Assembly (NCBI RefSeq): GCF_013391415.1
Contig: NZ_JACAXB010000013.1
Location: forward strand, 124,001-188,000
Length of the DNA: 64,000 bases
Direction: 5' to 3'
DNA from: Aquitalea sp. LB_tupeE
Lineage (GTDB): Bacteria > Pseudomonadota > Gammaproteobacteria > Burkholderiales > Chromobacteriaceae
Shown here piece by piece: positions 37,034 through 46,034 of this stretch. The translations under genes were made by a program, and so were the position numbers. Position 1 is the first letter of the stretch, and every line of letters begins with the position of its first letter. Below the pieces are notes generated by a model that saw only the letters and a program-made list of their open reading frames with translations, had not been told where the DNA came from and did no database searches.

Positions 37034-37915
37034 TTAGTTGCCGGTCAGGCGTTCCAGTGCCTCGCGGTATTTAGCCGCGGTCTTTTCGCGCACGTCCAGC
37101 GGCACGGCCGGGGCCGGGGCCTGCTTGTTCCAGCCGGAGGCTTCCAGCCAGTCACGTACGAACTGCTTGTCGAAGGACGGCGGATTGGTTCCGGCAGCAT
37201 AGCTGTCAGCCGGCCAGAAGCGGCTGGAATCCGGAGTCAGCGCTTCGTCCATCAGCACCAGGGTGCCGTCTTCGTCCAGGCCGAACTCGAACTTGGTATC
37301 GCAGATGATGATGCCGCGCTTGGCTGCAAATTCCGCTGCGGTCTTGTACAGCAGGATGGCAGTATCACGTACTTTGGCGGCCAGTTCGGCACCGACAATG
37401 GCTTCGCACTGTGCGTAGCTGATGTTTTCGTCGTGGTCGCCCACCGCGGCCTTGGTGGACGGGGTGAAGATGGGCTCGGGCAACTGGCTGGATTCCTGCA
37501 GGCCGGCCGGCAGCGCAATGCCGCACACGGTGCCGGACTTCTGGTATTCCTTCCAGCCGGAACCGGCCAGATAACCGCGTACCACGGCTTCAATCGGCAC
37601 GGCCTTCAGGCGCTTGGCCACCACGGCGCGGCCTTCCACTTGCGGCAGGTCTTCGGCGGACACCACGTCTTCCGGCTTGTCACCGGTCAGGTGGTTGGGC
37701 ACCACGTCCTTCAGGGTTTCAAACCAGAAGTTGGAGATGGCGGTGAGGATCTGGCCCTTGGCCGGAATCGGGTCGTCCAGAATCACGTCGAAGGCGGACA
37801 GACGGTCGGTGGCGATCATCAGCATGCGCTTGTCGTCGATCTCGTACAGATCGCGTACCTTGCCGGAGTAGATTTTCTTCAGGCTTTTCAGATTGGTGGT
37901 GTTGAGTCCGCTCAT
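37034..37915 (-). CDS. purC: SAICAR synthase
   Basis: Phosphoribosylaminoimidazole-succinocarboxamide synthase, 293 residues, which joins aspartate to CAIR. It has [48 protein letters not shown] and [19 protein letters not shown]. It is the last gene of purE-purK-purC. AAGGA lies upstream of ATG 37915. About 110 bp separate it from purK, so it may also have its own signal. Confidence 0.96.
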   Translation of the reverse strand: MSGLNTTNLKSLKKIYSGKVRDLYEIDDKRMLMIATDRLSAFDVILDDPIPAKGQILTAISNFWFETLKDVVPNHLTGDKPEDVVSAEDLPQVEGRAVVAKRLKAVPIEAVVRGYLAGSGWKEYQKSGTVCGIALPAGLQESSQLPEPIFTPSTKAAVGDHDENISYAQCEAIVGAELAAKVRDTAILLYKTAAEFAAKRGIIICDTKFEFGLDEDGTLVLMDEALTPDSSRFWPADSYAAGTNPPSFDKQFVRDWLEASGWNKQAPAPAVPLDVREKTAAKYREALERLTGN

Positions 37916-38026
37916 GACACGTCCTTGCTAAAGGCTGGGCCACCCTGCCTTGTGGGCGGGCTGGCGATTTTGAAAACTTGTCGGCTCCGCAGCCAACGGC
38001 TTGTCAGCTGGCGGAGCCGGAATGGC

Positions 38027-39157
38027 TTACAGCGTATCCTTCAGCGCCTGTGCCTGTTCCAGTGCCTCGTCGGCAGTGGCGGCCATCACGTTGAAGTGGC
38101 CCATCTTGCGGCCCGGACGCGCCTGCTTCTTGCCGTACAGGTGCAGCTGGGCGTTGGGGGCCTCGGCCAGCACGTCCCAATTGGGTTCGCGGCCGTCTTC
38201 CTTCCATACATCACCCAGCAGGTTCACCATCACCACAGGGCTAAGCAGGTCGGTACGGCCCGGCAGCAGGCCGCACATGGCGCGCACTTGTTGCTGGAAC
38301 TGGTCTGTGAGACAGGCTGTCAGGGTGTAGTGGCCGGAGTTGTGCGGGCGCGGGGCGATTTCATTCACCACCAGGCTGTCGTCAGCCAGCACGAAGAATT
38401 CCACCGCCAGCACGCCGATGTAATCCAGCGCTTCGGCCAGGTTTTGCGCCATCTCTTGGGCGGATGCCGCCAGTGCCGGGGCAATGCGCGCCGGGACAAT
38501 GGACACGTCCAGAATGCCGTTTGCGTGGCTGTTTTCTGCTACCGGAAAGACTGCCATCTGCGCTGCGCTGACACGGGTGACAATGGCCGATACTTCCAGC
38601 TTCAGGTCCAGCATTTTTTCCAGCACACAGGCCTGGCCACCCAGATTGGCATAGGCGGCGCGGGCTTCGTCCTGGGTGCTGACCCGTACCTGGCCCTTGC
38701 CGTCGTAACCCAGACGGGCGGTTTTCAGGATGCCGGGCAGATAGGGCGTAAGGTCGACCTGGATGTCTTCCATGCTTTCAATGGCCAGATAGGGCGCAGT
38801 CGGCAGACCGGCCTTGTTGATCCAGGCTTTTTCGGCAATGCGGTCCTGCGCGATGGCCACGCAATCACCGGACGGCGATACACGGGTGGTGCGGGCCAGC
38901 TCGCGCATGGCGTCGGCATTGACGTTTTCAAACTCGGTGGTGACGGCAGCACAGGTCTGCGCCAGCGTCTTGAGTGCAGCGGCGTCATTGAACGGGGCGC
39001 ACAGATGTACGTCGGCAAACTGGGCGGCCGGCGCATTGGCGTCCGGGTCCAGCACCGTCACGCGGTAGCCCATGGTCTTGGCCGCCACGGCGAACATGCG
39101 GCCCAGCTGGCCGCCACCGAGAATGCCCAGCATGGACGGTGGCAGGATGGCCGCCAT
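38027..39157 (-). CDS. purK: 5-(carboxyamino)imidazole ribonucleotide synthase
   Basis: 376 residues, ATP-grasp enzyme that carboxylates AIR with ATP and bicarbonate. The start GILGGGQLGRMFAVAAKTMGYRVTVLDPD is the standard N-terminal motif; LGYDGKGQVRV and VNEIAPRPHNSGHYT are the ATP-grasp motifs. Its ATG directly follows the purE stop (TAAATG), with no gap. Confidence 0.96.
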   Translation of the reverse strand: MAAILPPSMLGILGGGQLGRMFAVAAKTMGYRVTVLDPDANAPAAQFADVHLCAPFNDAAALKTLAQTCAAVTTEFENVNADAMRELARTTRVSPSGDCVAIAQDRIAEKAWINKAGLPTAPYLAIESMEDIQVDLTPYLPGILKTARLGYDGKGQVRVSTQDEARAAYANLGGQACVLEKMLDLKLEVSAIVTRVSAAQMAVFPVAENSHANGILDVSIVPARIAPALAASAQEMAQNLAEALDYIGVLAVEFFVLADDSLVVNEIAPRPHNSGHYTLTACLTDQFQQQVRAMCGLLPGRTDLLSPVVMVNLLGDVWKEDGREPNWDVLAEAPNAQLHLYGKKQARPGRKMGHFNVMAATADEALEQAQALKDTL

Positions 39158-39646
39158 TTATTCCACCTCCGGCAAGGTCATGCCCAGCACGGTTTCTTCC
39201 TGGCGCTTGCGGAAGGCAATCAGCTTTTCCGCCAGTTCCGGCACGGCATTGGCCAGCATGGCCACGGCAAACAGCGCGGCATTGGCGGCACCGGCTTCAC
39301 CGATGGCAAAGGTGGCCACCGGAATGCCCTTGGGCATTTGCACGATGGACAGCAGCGAATCCTCGCCACGCAGGTATTTGGACGGCACCGGCACGCCCAG
39401 CACCGGCACATGGGTCTTGGCGGCCAGCATGCCCGGCAGGTGGGCAGCACCGCCGGCACCGGCGATGATGGCTTTCAGACCGCGCGCGGCGGCAGTTTCA
39501 GCGTATTGGAACAACAAATCCGGAGTACGGTGGGCGGAGACGACGCGGGTTTCGAAAGCGACACCGAAGTCTTTGAGCACGCGCGCGGCGTTCTGCATGA
39601 CTTCCCAGTCGCTATTGCTACCCATCACGATGCCGACTTCAATCAT
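39158..39646 (-). CDS. purE: N5-CAIR mutase
   Basis: 162 residues. It has [31 protein letters not shown] and [13 protein letters not shown], the class I PurE motifs including the catalytic His. It converts N5-CAIR to CAIR. It is the first gene of the purE-purK-purC run. Confidence 0.96.
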   Translation of the reverse strand: MIEVGIVMGSNSDWEVMQNAARVLKDFGVAFETRVVSAHRTPDLLFQYAETAAARGLKAIIAGAGGAAHLPGMLAAKTHVPVLGVPVPSKYLRGEDSLLSIVQMPKGIPVATFAIGEAGAANAALFAVAMLANAVPELAEKLIAFRKRQEETVLGMTLPEVE

Positions 39647-39767
39647 GGCGGTGAAGCTCAGGGAGGAATAAAGACGTGATTTTACCTGAGAGCCGGGTAG
39701 TGCCGGAATGGTTTTTTATTTTGATATCAAGACAGTTGCACCATCTGTCGCAGACGCTGTCTCTGGC

Positions 39768-40589
39768 TCAGCCCGGACGCGGGTAGGTAAACAGCAGCAA
39801 GTGCGCGGTATTGAAGGCCAGATGGGCCAGTGCGGCCAGTGCCACCTGCCGGGTGGCGGCATACACCAGGCCGTAGCCCAGGCCTGCCAGACTGGCCAGC
39901 CCCACCCAGCCCCAGCCCCCCGCCACATGGGCTGCGCCAAACAATAGCGAGGCCGCAATCAGTGCGGGCAGAGGCTCCACCCGGTTTTCCAGCCAGCGTT
40001 GCAGGCCATGCCGGAACAAGGCTTCCTCGGGCAAGGCGGTCAGGAAGAAATTGGCAAACAGCCAGGGTAACAGCCAGGCTGGCAGCTTGGGGGCATAGGC
40101 GACCATGCCGCTTTCCTGTGCCAGCGCCAGCACCAACACCAGCAACAGCAAGCCCACCGCCGCCACGGTGCCACCCCAGGCCCGGCCACGATGGGGAGCA
40201 TCATGCAGGCCCAGCAGCAACAGCCAGCCGGCCACGCCCTTGTCAAAACTCCAGAACAGCCGATAGGGCTGACTGTCCGGTGTCAGCTTGCCCTGCCACA
40301 GCAGTGGATTGTCAAAACCGGGTAGCAGATGCAAGGCCAAGGCCAGCAATAGCGCCACCCACAGCACAAACCATGCAGGGCGGGGAAAGCGGTACACCAC
40401 GTAGCTGAGTCCAGCTGCCAGTAGTACAGCCAGCAAGCCCAGCAGCTGCAACAGGCCGCAATAAGCCGCCAGCCCGATGGCAGCAGTACCGGCGAGCAGC
40501 GAGGAGCGCGGCAGACCAAGGCATTGCAGCAGCAAGGCCATGGCCAGCAGGCCAAAGCTGGCCTGTTCGATAAGGGCGGGTAGCATCAT
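39768..40589 (-). CDS. CPBP-family intramembrane protease
   Basis: 273 residues, with about eight membrane helices. The CAAX-protease/bacteriocin-processing motifs are present: EEALFRHGLQRWL (Glu 188, Glu 189), FGAAHVAGG (His 221) and HLAFNTAHL (second His). CPBP proteases are implicated in maturation of prenylated or peptide substrates, or in bacteriocin self-immunity; the target here is unknown. Two consecutive ATG codons occur at the start. It stands alone between cpoB and purE. Confidence 0.88.
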   Translation of the reverse strand: MMLPALIEQASFGLLAMALLLQCLGLPRSSLLAGTAAIGLAAYCGLLQLLGLLAVLLAAGLSYVVYRFPRPAWFVLWVALLLALALHLLPGFDNPLLWQGKLTPDSQPYRLFWSFDKGVAGWLLLLGLHDAPHRGRAWGGTVAAVGLLLLVLVLALAQESGMVAYAPKLPAWLLPWLFANFFLTALPEEALFRHGLQRWLENRVEPLPALIAASLLFGAAHVAGGWGWVGLASLAGLGYGLVYAATRQVALAALAHLAFNTAHLLLFTYPRPG

Positions 40590-40643
40590 GAGGTGGGCTC
40601 AGCCCGCCTGCCGACATGTGCCGTGCAAGCAGGCTGTAAGGAC

Positions 40644-41399
40644 TTACATCTTGGTGAGCTGCTCGCGCGCTTTCTGGGCGGCGGAGCTGGACGGATACAG
40701 CTTGATCAGCCGTTTGAGTGTGGCCTTGGCAATATCCACCTGCCCCAGATCGCGCTGGCAGTTGGCAACGTTGCGCAATGCATCAGGTGCCTTGGGGTTG
40801 TCCGGATATTGCTCGGCAAAGCGGCGGTGGATTTCGATGGCGGCATCGTACTGACGCTGTGCAGTATGGGCGACACCCAGCCAGTACAGGGCATCGATCG
40901 CCTGCGGTGCGCTGGGGTTTTGCTGGATGTACAGGCTGAGTGCCGCCGTTGCCTTGGGAAAATCACGCGCGCGCAACAGGTTCAGCGCCTTGTCGTAGTC
41001 CGGGCTGGTCTGGGTATCGGTCGCAGCTGCAGGCTGGCTGCTGGCCGGCTGGCTGGCCGCCTGCTGGGCGGCGGCTTCCTTGCCGGCGCTCTCCAGATGG
41101 CTCAGACGGCCATCCAGATCGTTATACAAATCGTTCTGACGCTTTTGCGTGGTTTGCAGATTGTAGTTGGCCACTTCCACTTCGCCGCGCAGCTTGGCGA
41201 CTTCGGCTTTCAGGCTTTCCACCTGATTGACCATTTCCAGCAGCTTCTCGTTGGACAGCTTGCTTTCCACTTCGGTAAGGCGGGCATTGGCCTGACGATT
41301 GACCTGGTCGATCTGGTAGCGGGTGGCTTCGATATCGCTGGTGGTGGCGCAGGCAGACAGGGTAAGCAGCAGCGCCGCGCTGAGGGCAAGGCGTTTCAT
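40644..41399 (-). CDS. cpoB: CpoB/YbgF Tol-associated TPR protein
   Basis: 251 residues: a coiled coil (about 25-110), an Ala/Gln/Pro linker, and C-terminal TPR repeats of the YbgF type (YDKALNLLRARDFPKATAALSLYIQQNP..., YWLGVAHTAQRQYDAAIE). CpoB coordinates peptidoglycan synthesis with Tol-mediated outer-membrane constriction. The N-terminus (MKRLALSAALLLTLSACATT) carries a lipobox LSAC, so the protein is predicted to be lipid-anchored, unlike E. coli CpoB, which has a plain signal peptide. It lies downstream of pal, as in most tol clusters. Confidence 0.92.
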   Translation of the reverse strand: MKRLALSAALLLTLSACATTSDIEATRYQIDQVNRQANARLTEVESKLSNEKLLEMVNQVESLKAEVAKLRGEVEVANYNLQTTQKRQNDLYNDLDGRLSHLESAGKEAAAQQAASQPASSQPAAATDTQTSPDYDKALNLLRARDFPKATAALSLYIQQNPSAPQAIDALYWLGVAHTAQRQYDAAIEIHRRFAEQYPDNPKAPDALRNVANCQRDLGQVDIAKATLKRLIKLYPSSSAAQKAREQLTKM

Positions 41400-41529
41400 G
41401 GGGCGGTTCTCGGTCCGTTGCATACAGGATGGCCGGACATCATAGCAGCCTGAAACAGGTTTCTGGCTAGATGTCCGGCCTGATGGAGTGGCAAGTCGGC
41501 AAGGCCGCAACAGCCTGCCCTACCCTGCC

Positions 41530-42060
41530 TTATTCGCCGTTGTACAGAATGTCGGCGCGGCGGTTCTCAGCGAAATCAGCCTCGGTATTGCCGGTAGCCT
41601 TCGGCTTTTCCTTGCCCAGGCTCACTGCTTCAACCTGGCTGTCCTTCACGCCCAGTACTTCCAGCGAGCGCTTCACGCTTTCGGCACGGCGTTGGCCCAG
41701 GCCCAGGTTGTATTCGCGGCTGCCGCGGGAGTCGGTATTACCCTGGATGATCACCTTGCGGTCGGCATGGTCCTTCAGGTAGCCGGCATGGGCTTCCACA
41801 GTGGGCTTGTCGCTGCTCTTGACAGTGGAGGAGTCAAAGTCGAAATACACGCTGCGCTTGGACAGCGGGCTGTTCGGGTCGTGCAGCGGGTCGGCATTCA
41901 GCTGGCCTTGGTTGCTGCTGCCGGTATCAGCCGGAGCCACGCCCTGATTGGCAGTAGCAGCCGGGGCGGTGTTGCTGGTGACGGCGGCCGGCTTGGTGCT
42001 GGCGCAAGCAGCCAGCAGGGTAACCGTAGCGGTGCCGAGTACGAGTTGTTTCCAGTTCAT
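41530..42060 (-). CDS. pal: Peptidoglycan-associated lipoprotein Pal
   Basis: 176 residues with lipobox LAAC (signal MNWKQLVLGTATVTLLAAC) and a C-terminal OmpA-like domain (SVYFDFDSSTVKSS, GNTDSRGSREYNLGLGQRRAESV and ENRRADILY). It links the outer membrane to peptidoglycan and binds TolB. AAGGAG lies upstream of ATG 42060. Confidence 0.96.
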   Translation of the reverse strand: MNWKQLVLGTATVTLLAACASTKPAAVTSNTAPAATANQGVAPADTGSSNQGQLNADPLHDPNSPLSKRSVYFDFDSSTVKSSDKPTVEAHAGYLKDHADRKVIIQGNTDSRGSREYNLGLGQRRAESVKRSLEVLGVKDSQVEAVSLGKEKPKATGNTEADFAENRRADILYNGE

Positions 42061-42091
42061 GCCTTCGCTCCTTGGATTTGAATGCATTACA

Positions 42092-43393
42092 TCATTGCGG
42101 ATTGTTGAAAGGGCCCCACGACGGGTCCTGCACTTCGCCATTAATCACTGCCAGTCTGACCTTGCTGCTGCCATCCAGCGTGGTGGCATACAACACGCTC
42201 TTGCCGCCGGTGTCGCTGGCATACAGCACCATGCGGCCATTGGGGGCAAAACTGGGTCGTTCGTTATAACCACTATCCGACAATGCACGGACATCACCGG
42301 TGGTGAGATCCTGCGCCATCACCCGGAAACGCCCGGATTCGCGCCGGATGAAGGTCAGGGTGCGACCATCCGGCGAGACGCGCGGTGAAACATTGTAGTT
42401 ACCTTGCCAAGTAACGCGCTGGGCGGCTCCGCCGCTGACAGCCATGCGATAAATTTGTGGCCCGCCGGTACGGTCGGACACAAAGTAAATCTGGCTGCCA
42501 TCCGGGGTAAAGGTCGGTTCGGTATCAATCCCATCGCTGTAACTGATACGGCGCGGCGCGCCACCCAGGGTGTTGACTAGGTAAATCTGCGAATTGCCGG
42601 TGGTGGTCAGCACCACCGCCAGCTTGCTGCCATCCGGGCTCCAGGCCGGGGCAGAATTGCTGCCCTTGAAATTGGCCACCGCACGGCGCTGGCCGGTGGC
42701 CAGATCCTGCACCCATACCACCGGCTTCTTGCTCTCGAAGGAGACATAGGCCAGATAACGGCCATCCGGACTCCAGCTGGGCGAGATGATGGGTTCTTTG
42801 GAGCGCAGGATGGTTTGCGCCCGGTTACTGTCCACATCAGTAATCAGCCCGACTTGCAGCATGTAGTTGCGGCCACTCTTGAGCACATACACCACGCGGG
42901 TATTGAAAATGCCCTTCTGCCCGGTGATGGCCTCGTAAATCATGTCGGCAATGGTGTGCGCTACTTCGCGGCTGCGGTCCGGCGTCACGGTGAATTCGCC
43001 CGAAGTCAGCTGCTTTTTCTGCGCCAAATCCATCAGCCTGAAGCTGACCTTCACCTGACCACCGGCCACGGCTTCGACCTTGCCGATGGCGATGGACTGC
43101 GCTCCGGCGGCCTGCCACAGCGGGTAACGGATATCCACCGGCTCGACCGGCACATTGGCAATGGCCGAACCATCCACCATACGGAACACGCCAGACAGTT
43201 CCAGATCGCTGCGAATGATGGGGGTGAGCGCCTCACGCATGCGTGTGGTTTCATCCTTGAACGGCACCACGGCAATCGCATGCTTGCTGGCACCACCACC
43301 GACGATCTCGATGGTCATCTCGGCACGGGCAGACTGGCCAGCAAGCAGGAAATATATTAGCAATAGCTTAAACAGAGTACGAATGCCCGGCAT
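42092..43393 (-). CDS. tolB: Tol-Pal system protein TolB
   Basis: 433 residues: a signal peptide (ending LLAGQSARA), an N-terminal TolB_N domain (about 25-160) and a six-bladed beta-propeller with repeats such as SPSWSPDGRYLAYVS, APAWSPDGSKLAV, EPTFTPDGSQIYFVSDR and RVSPDGRTLTFIRR. It is periplasmic and bridges TolA and Pal. ATG 43393 with AGAGGGA upstream is the start. Confidence 0.96.
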   Translation of the reverse strand: MPGIRTLFKLLLIYFLLAGQSARAEMTIEIVGGGASKHAIAVVPFKDETTRMREALTPIIRSDLELSGVFRMVDGSAIANVPVEPVDIRYPLWQAAGAQSIAIGKVEAVAGGQVKVSFRLMDLAQKKQLTSGEFTVTPDRSREVAHTIADMIYEAITGQKGIFNTRVVYVLKSGRNYMLQVGLITDVDSNRAQTILRSKEPIISPSWSPDGRYLAYVSFESKKPVVWVQDLATGQRRAVANFKGSNSAPAWSPDGSKLAVVLTTTGNSQIYLVNTLGGAPRRISYSDGIDTEPTFTPDGSQIYFVSDRTGGPQIYRMAVSGGAAQRVTWQGNYNVSPRVSPDGRTLTFIRRESGRFRVMAQDLTTGDVRALSDSGYNERPSFAPNGRMVLYASDTGGKSVLYATTLDGSSKVRLAVINGEVQDPSWGPFNNPQ

Positions 43394-43452
43394 GAGTTCC
43401 CTCTGAAACTGAAATTTTTGCAAAAACAGGATATTTCTCCCGACGCTGTTAC

Positions 43453-44412
43453 TCAGCGCGGGCGGAATTCCATCTTGAACTGGCGGTAGCCATCATTGAA
43501 ATTGGCACCTGGCGGCAAACTGGGGAAGGTGCGTGCTTCCCAGATGGCACGCTGTACCGCCTCATTGTAAGCACTGCTGCTACTTGGCCCTATCACCTGC
43601 ACCTTGCTCACTTCCAGCGTGGGCAATAGCGTAACCAGCACCACCACCTTGGGGTTGCCGCTCAGGTCCGGCGGCAGTTGCACCAGCGGGGTGATCTTGG
43701 CCTTGACCTTGTCGATCCAGCCGCCTTTGGCAGCAGCCGAACCATTCTGTGCGCCGCCAGCCACGCCATTGGCACTACCCGCCTGGGTGCTGCGGGCATT
43801 GGCCTTGTGGCCGGTATTGGGGGCATCCAGTTGCGACAGCAAATCGTCGGCCTGGTTGTCATAGGTTTTCGACTGCTTGCTACCCTTGCCTGGCGTGACT
43901 GCTGGCGGCAGCTTTGCAGTTTTCTTGTCCGCCACGACTGGGGTAACGGGCTTGGCTGGGGCTTTTTCTACCGTTTTGGGTAATTTTTCCTGCTTTTTCA
44001 CCGGCTCGGGCTGCTTGGCTGGCGGTGTTTTTACCGGCTCCGGCTTGGGCTTTTCCGGCAGCAACTTATGTACCGGCTCTGGCTTTTTCGGTACTTCAAC
44101 CGGTGGTTTTACCAGATGCTGCGGCTTGGGTTCCGGCTTTTTCTTCGCACCCAGATTCACCTCGGCAGCCGGCTCCGGCGGTGGTGCGGGAGGGGCTGGG
44201 GGCTCTGCAACGCGAACCGGCTTGCTGACCGGTACCGGTTCTACCACGGCAGCGGGGGCTGGCGGCGGACTGCTCCACAACTCCAGCGCCAGCGGCACTT
44301 CGCTCACCGGCTGCTTGCTGACAAGGCCGGCCCACAGCATCAGGCCAATCACTGCGCCATGCAGCAGCAAGGAAGCAAGCAAGGACCAGGAGGAAGAAGG
44401 AGAACGGCTCAT
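43453..44412 (-). CDS. tolA: Tol-Pal system protein TolA
   Basis: 319 residues: an N-terminal membrane anchor (about 8-28), a Pro/Lys/Glu-rich extended middle (PEPVKTPPAKQPEPVKKQEK...) and a C-terminal TolA/TonB-like domain (VVVLVTLLPTLEVSKVQVIGPSSSSAYNEAVQRAIWEARTFPSLP). It spans the periplasm and couples TolQR energy to TolB and Pal. The repeated proline-rich middle is longer in Pro and poorer in Ala than the E. coli helix. It starts three bases after the tolR stop. Confidence 0.93.
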   Translation of the reverse strand: MSRSPSSSWSLLASLLLHGAVIGLMLWAGLVSKQPVSEVPLALELWSSPPPAPAAVVEPVPVSKPVRVAEPPAPPAPPPEPAAEVNLGAKKKPEPKPQHLVKPPVEVPKKPEPVHKLLPEKPKPEPVKTPPAKQPEPVKKQEKLPKTVEKAPAKPVTPVVADKKTAKLPPAVTPGKGSKQSKTYDNQADDLLSQLDAPNTGHKANARSTQAGSANGVAGGAQNGSAAAKGGWIDKVKAKITPLVQLPPDLSGNPKVVVLVTLLPTLEVSKVQVIGPSSSSAYNEAVQRAIWEARTFPSLPPGANFNDGYRQFKMEFRPR

Positions 44413-44415
44413 GCC

Positions 44416-44829
44416 TTACTGATGATTCTGCTGCTTGACGGTGAGGGCAACGCGCTTGATGCCGGCCTTGTGCAGATCATCGGCCACGGACACCACATCG
44501 GCGTACTTGAGGTCTTTGTCGGCCGAGATGGCCACCGGACGGTCGGCTCCGGCCAGCATGGCGGCAACCTGGCTGGCGAGCGTGCTGCGCGAATCCACCG
44601 GAGTCACCTTGTCGCCATCCTTGATTTGCATCTTGTCACCGGCATCCAGCACCACTTCCAGCGGCGGCGCATCCAGCGTGGCGGCCTGCGATACGCTGGG
44701 CACCTGAATGACACCGGGGGTGAACATGGGAGCTGTCACCATGAAAATGACCAGCAGCACCAGCATGACGTCGATGTAGGGCACCACGTTCATCTGGTTC
44801 ATTTGACGGCGGGGACGGCGGTTGAGCAT
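44416..44829 (-). CDS. tolR: Tol-Pal system protein TolR
   Basis: 137 residues of the ExbD/TolR family. The membrane segment NVVPYIDVMLVLLVIFMVTAPMF contains the conserved Asp (about residue 20) that carries protons. It needs TolQ as partner, but no tolQ lies upstream; the next gene is an O-methyltransferase beyond a terminator. ATG 44829 begins MLNRRPRRQMNQMN, the usual TolR opening. Confidence 0.93.
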   Translation of the reverse strand: MLNRRPRRQMNQMNVVPYIDVMLVLLVIFMVTAPMFTPGVIQVPSVSQAATLDAPPLEVVLDAGDKMQIKDGDKVTPVDSRSTLASQVAAMLAGADRPVAISADKDLKYADVVSVADDLHKAGIKRVALTVKQQNHQ

Positions 44830-44862
44830 GACAATCCAGACCAAAGTTCAGCTTGCCATCAT

Positions 44863-44871
44863 AGCACCGCA
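44863..44871 (-). promoter_or_regulatory. Candidate extended -10 promoter of tolR
   Basis: On the minus strand, TGC-TATGAT about 35-45 bp before tolR, with no recognisable -35. It falls between the terminator of the upstream gene and tolR, where a promoter is needed. Confidence 0.4.
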
Positions 44872-44905
44872 ACCGCAGCGGCCGGATGACAAACATCTTG
44901 CTTAA

Positions 44906-44952
44906 CAAAAAACCGGTCAGACTTGCCGGACGGGCGGAAAGTTCTGACCGGT
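44906..44952 (-). terminator. Terminator between the O-methyltransferase gene and tolR
   Basis: On the minus strand: ACCGGTCAGA, a 21-base loop, TCTGACCGGT, then TTTTTT. It insulates tolR from upstream transcription. Confidence 0.8.
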
Positions 44953-44962
44953 CAGCCGGCCA

Positions 44963-45631
44963 TCAGCGCAGACGGGTGCACAGGGTCAGGCCGTCGCCTA
45001 TAGGCAATACGCAGTGACGGATGCGCGCATCCTGTTGCAGACGGGCATTGAAAGCGTGCATCAGGTGCACGCCGGGCGGGTCTTGCGGCCGTGGCGACAC
45101 CACGCGGCCGGACAGGAAGATATTGTCGATGGCGATGACGCCACCGGGCCGTACCAATTGCAGGCAGGCTTCAAAATAGTCCTGGTAGGAGGGTTTGTCC
45201 GCGTCGATGAACACCAGATCGAACAGACCGGCCTGCCCCTCTGCCAGCAACTGCTGCAAGGTAAGCAGGGCGGGCTGCAACTCCAGCCGGATACGCTCTG
45301 CCACCCCGGCACGTTGCCAGTAGTCGCGGGCAATACTGGTGAACTCTGCGCTGACATCGCAGGCCACCGCATCGCCATCTGTCGGCATCGCCAGCATGGC
45401 GGCAAGCATGCTGTAACCCGTGAACACGCCGATTTCCAGATAACGGCGTACCCCCAGCAAATGCACCAGCCAGCCCATGAACTGACCCTGCTCGGGGGCA
45501 ATCTGCATCTTGGCCATGCGATGGTCAGCGGTGAATTCGCGCAGTTCGCGCATTACCGGGTGTTCAGTCAGGCCAATGGCCATCAGGTAATCATGCAAGG
45601 TGCCGTCCAGCGGCACGGTACGACTGGTCAT
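44963..45631 (-). CDS. Class I SAM-dependent O-methyltransferase (OMT_3 type)
   Basis: 222 residues of the caffeoyl-CoA/catechol O-methyltransferase-like family. SAM-binding motif YLEIGVFTGYSMLAAMLAM (about 60-80), VACDVSAEF, FDLVFIDADKPSYQDYFE with metal-binding Asp residues, and RPGGVIAIDNIFLSGRV. The substrate is unknown. The frame is open to 45826, but ATG 45631 with GAGAG upstream is the normal start. Confidence 0.9.
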   Translation of the reverse strand: MTSRTVPLDGTLHDYLMAIGLTEHPVMRELREFTADHRMAKMQIAPEQGQFMGWLVHLLGVRRYLEIGVFTGYSMLAAMLAMPTDGDAVACDVSAEFTSIARDYWQRAGVAERIRLELQPALLTLQQLLAEGQAGLFDLVFIDADKPSYQDYFEACLQLVRPGGVIAIDNIFLSGRVVSPRPQDPPGVHLMHAFNARLQQDARIRHCVLPIGDGLTLCTRLR

Positions 45632-45749
45632 GGATACTCTCGGGAAAATGACAAAACGCCCACTGGCAGCGCCGGACCGACAGGGTGAGCCATCGGTGGC
45701 AACAGGGGGCGTTGGTACATGGCCACGGCGAGCGCCGGGCCGGGACTGC

Positions 45750-45929
45750 TTATTCCGGCTGGTAGACGTAAGGCTTTTGCGGGACGCGCGATTCTTTCCA
45801 GCGGAGCTGGTCGTCCAGATTGACATTGCGATCCCACAGGGTGAGGCGCAGTTCGCGACGTTGCTGGTCTACTTCCGGATGCTTGTCCAGAAATTCGCTC
45901 ATGAATTTGGTGAAGTCGGACTGGTACAT
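45750..45929 (-). CDS. DUF3460 family small protein
   Basis: 59 residues (MYQSDFTKFMSEFLDKHPEV... ending RVPQKPYVYQPE). This matches the betaproteobacterial DUF3460 pattern from end to end. It is soluble and of unknown function. CAGGGGAAC precedes ATG 45929; the longer open frame to 46034 is not supported. Confidence 0.85.
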   Translation of the reverse strand: MYQSDFTKFMSEFLDKHPEVDQQRRELRLTLWDRNVNLDDQLRWKESRVPQKPYVYQPE

Positions 45930-46034
45930 GGTGTTCCCCTGGCTATGATCGCAGGATTCTAATGCATAAGCGGCGGCGCTGACCACGGTGAGGCCGGATA
46001 TTTGCGCTGCATGGCAGCACAAACACCACAGCAT

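Noticed and set aside
36977-39679. A 900-codon open frame on the plus strand.
   Set aside because: It is antisense to purC, purK and purE, which have full family motifs; the translation is His/Gly/Gln-rich with no domain, as expected of a shadow frame in GC-rich DNA.
44829-44963. A degraded tolQ between tolR and the methyltransferase gene.
   Set aside because: Only about 130 bp are available and they hold a terminator and promoter-like sequence; no TolQ-like translation was seen in any frame.
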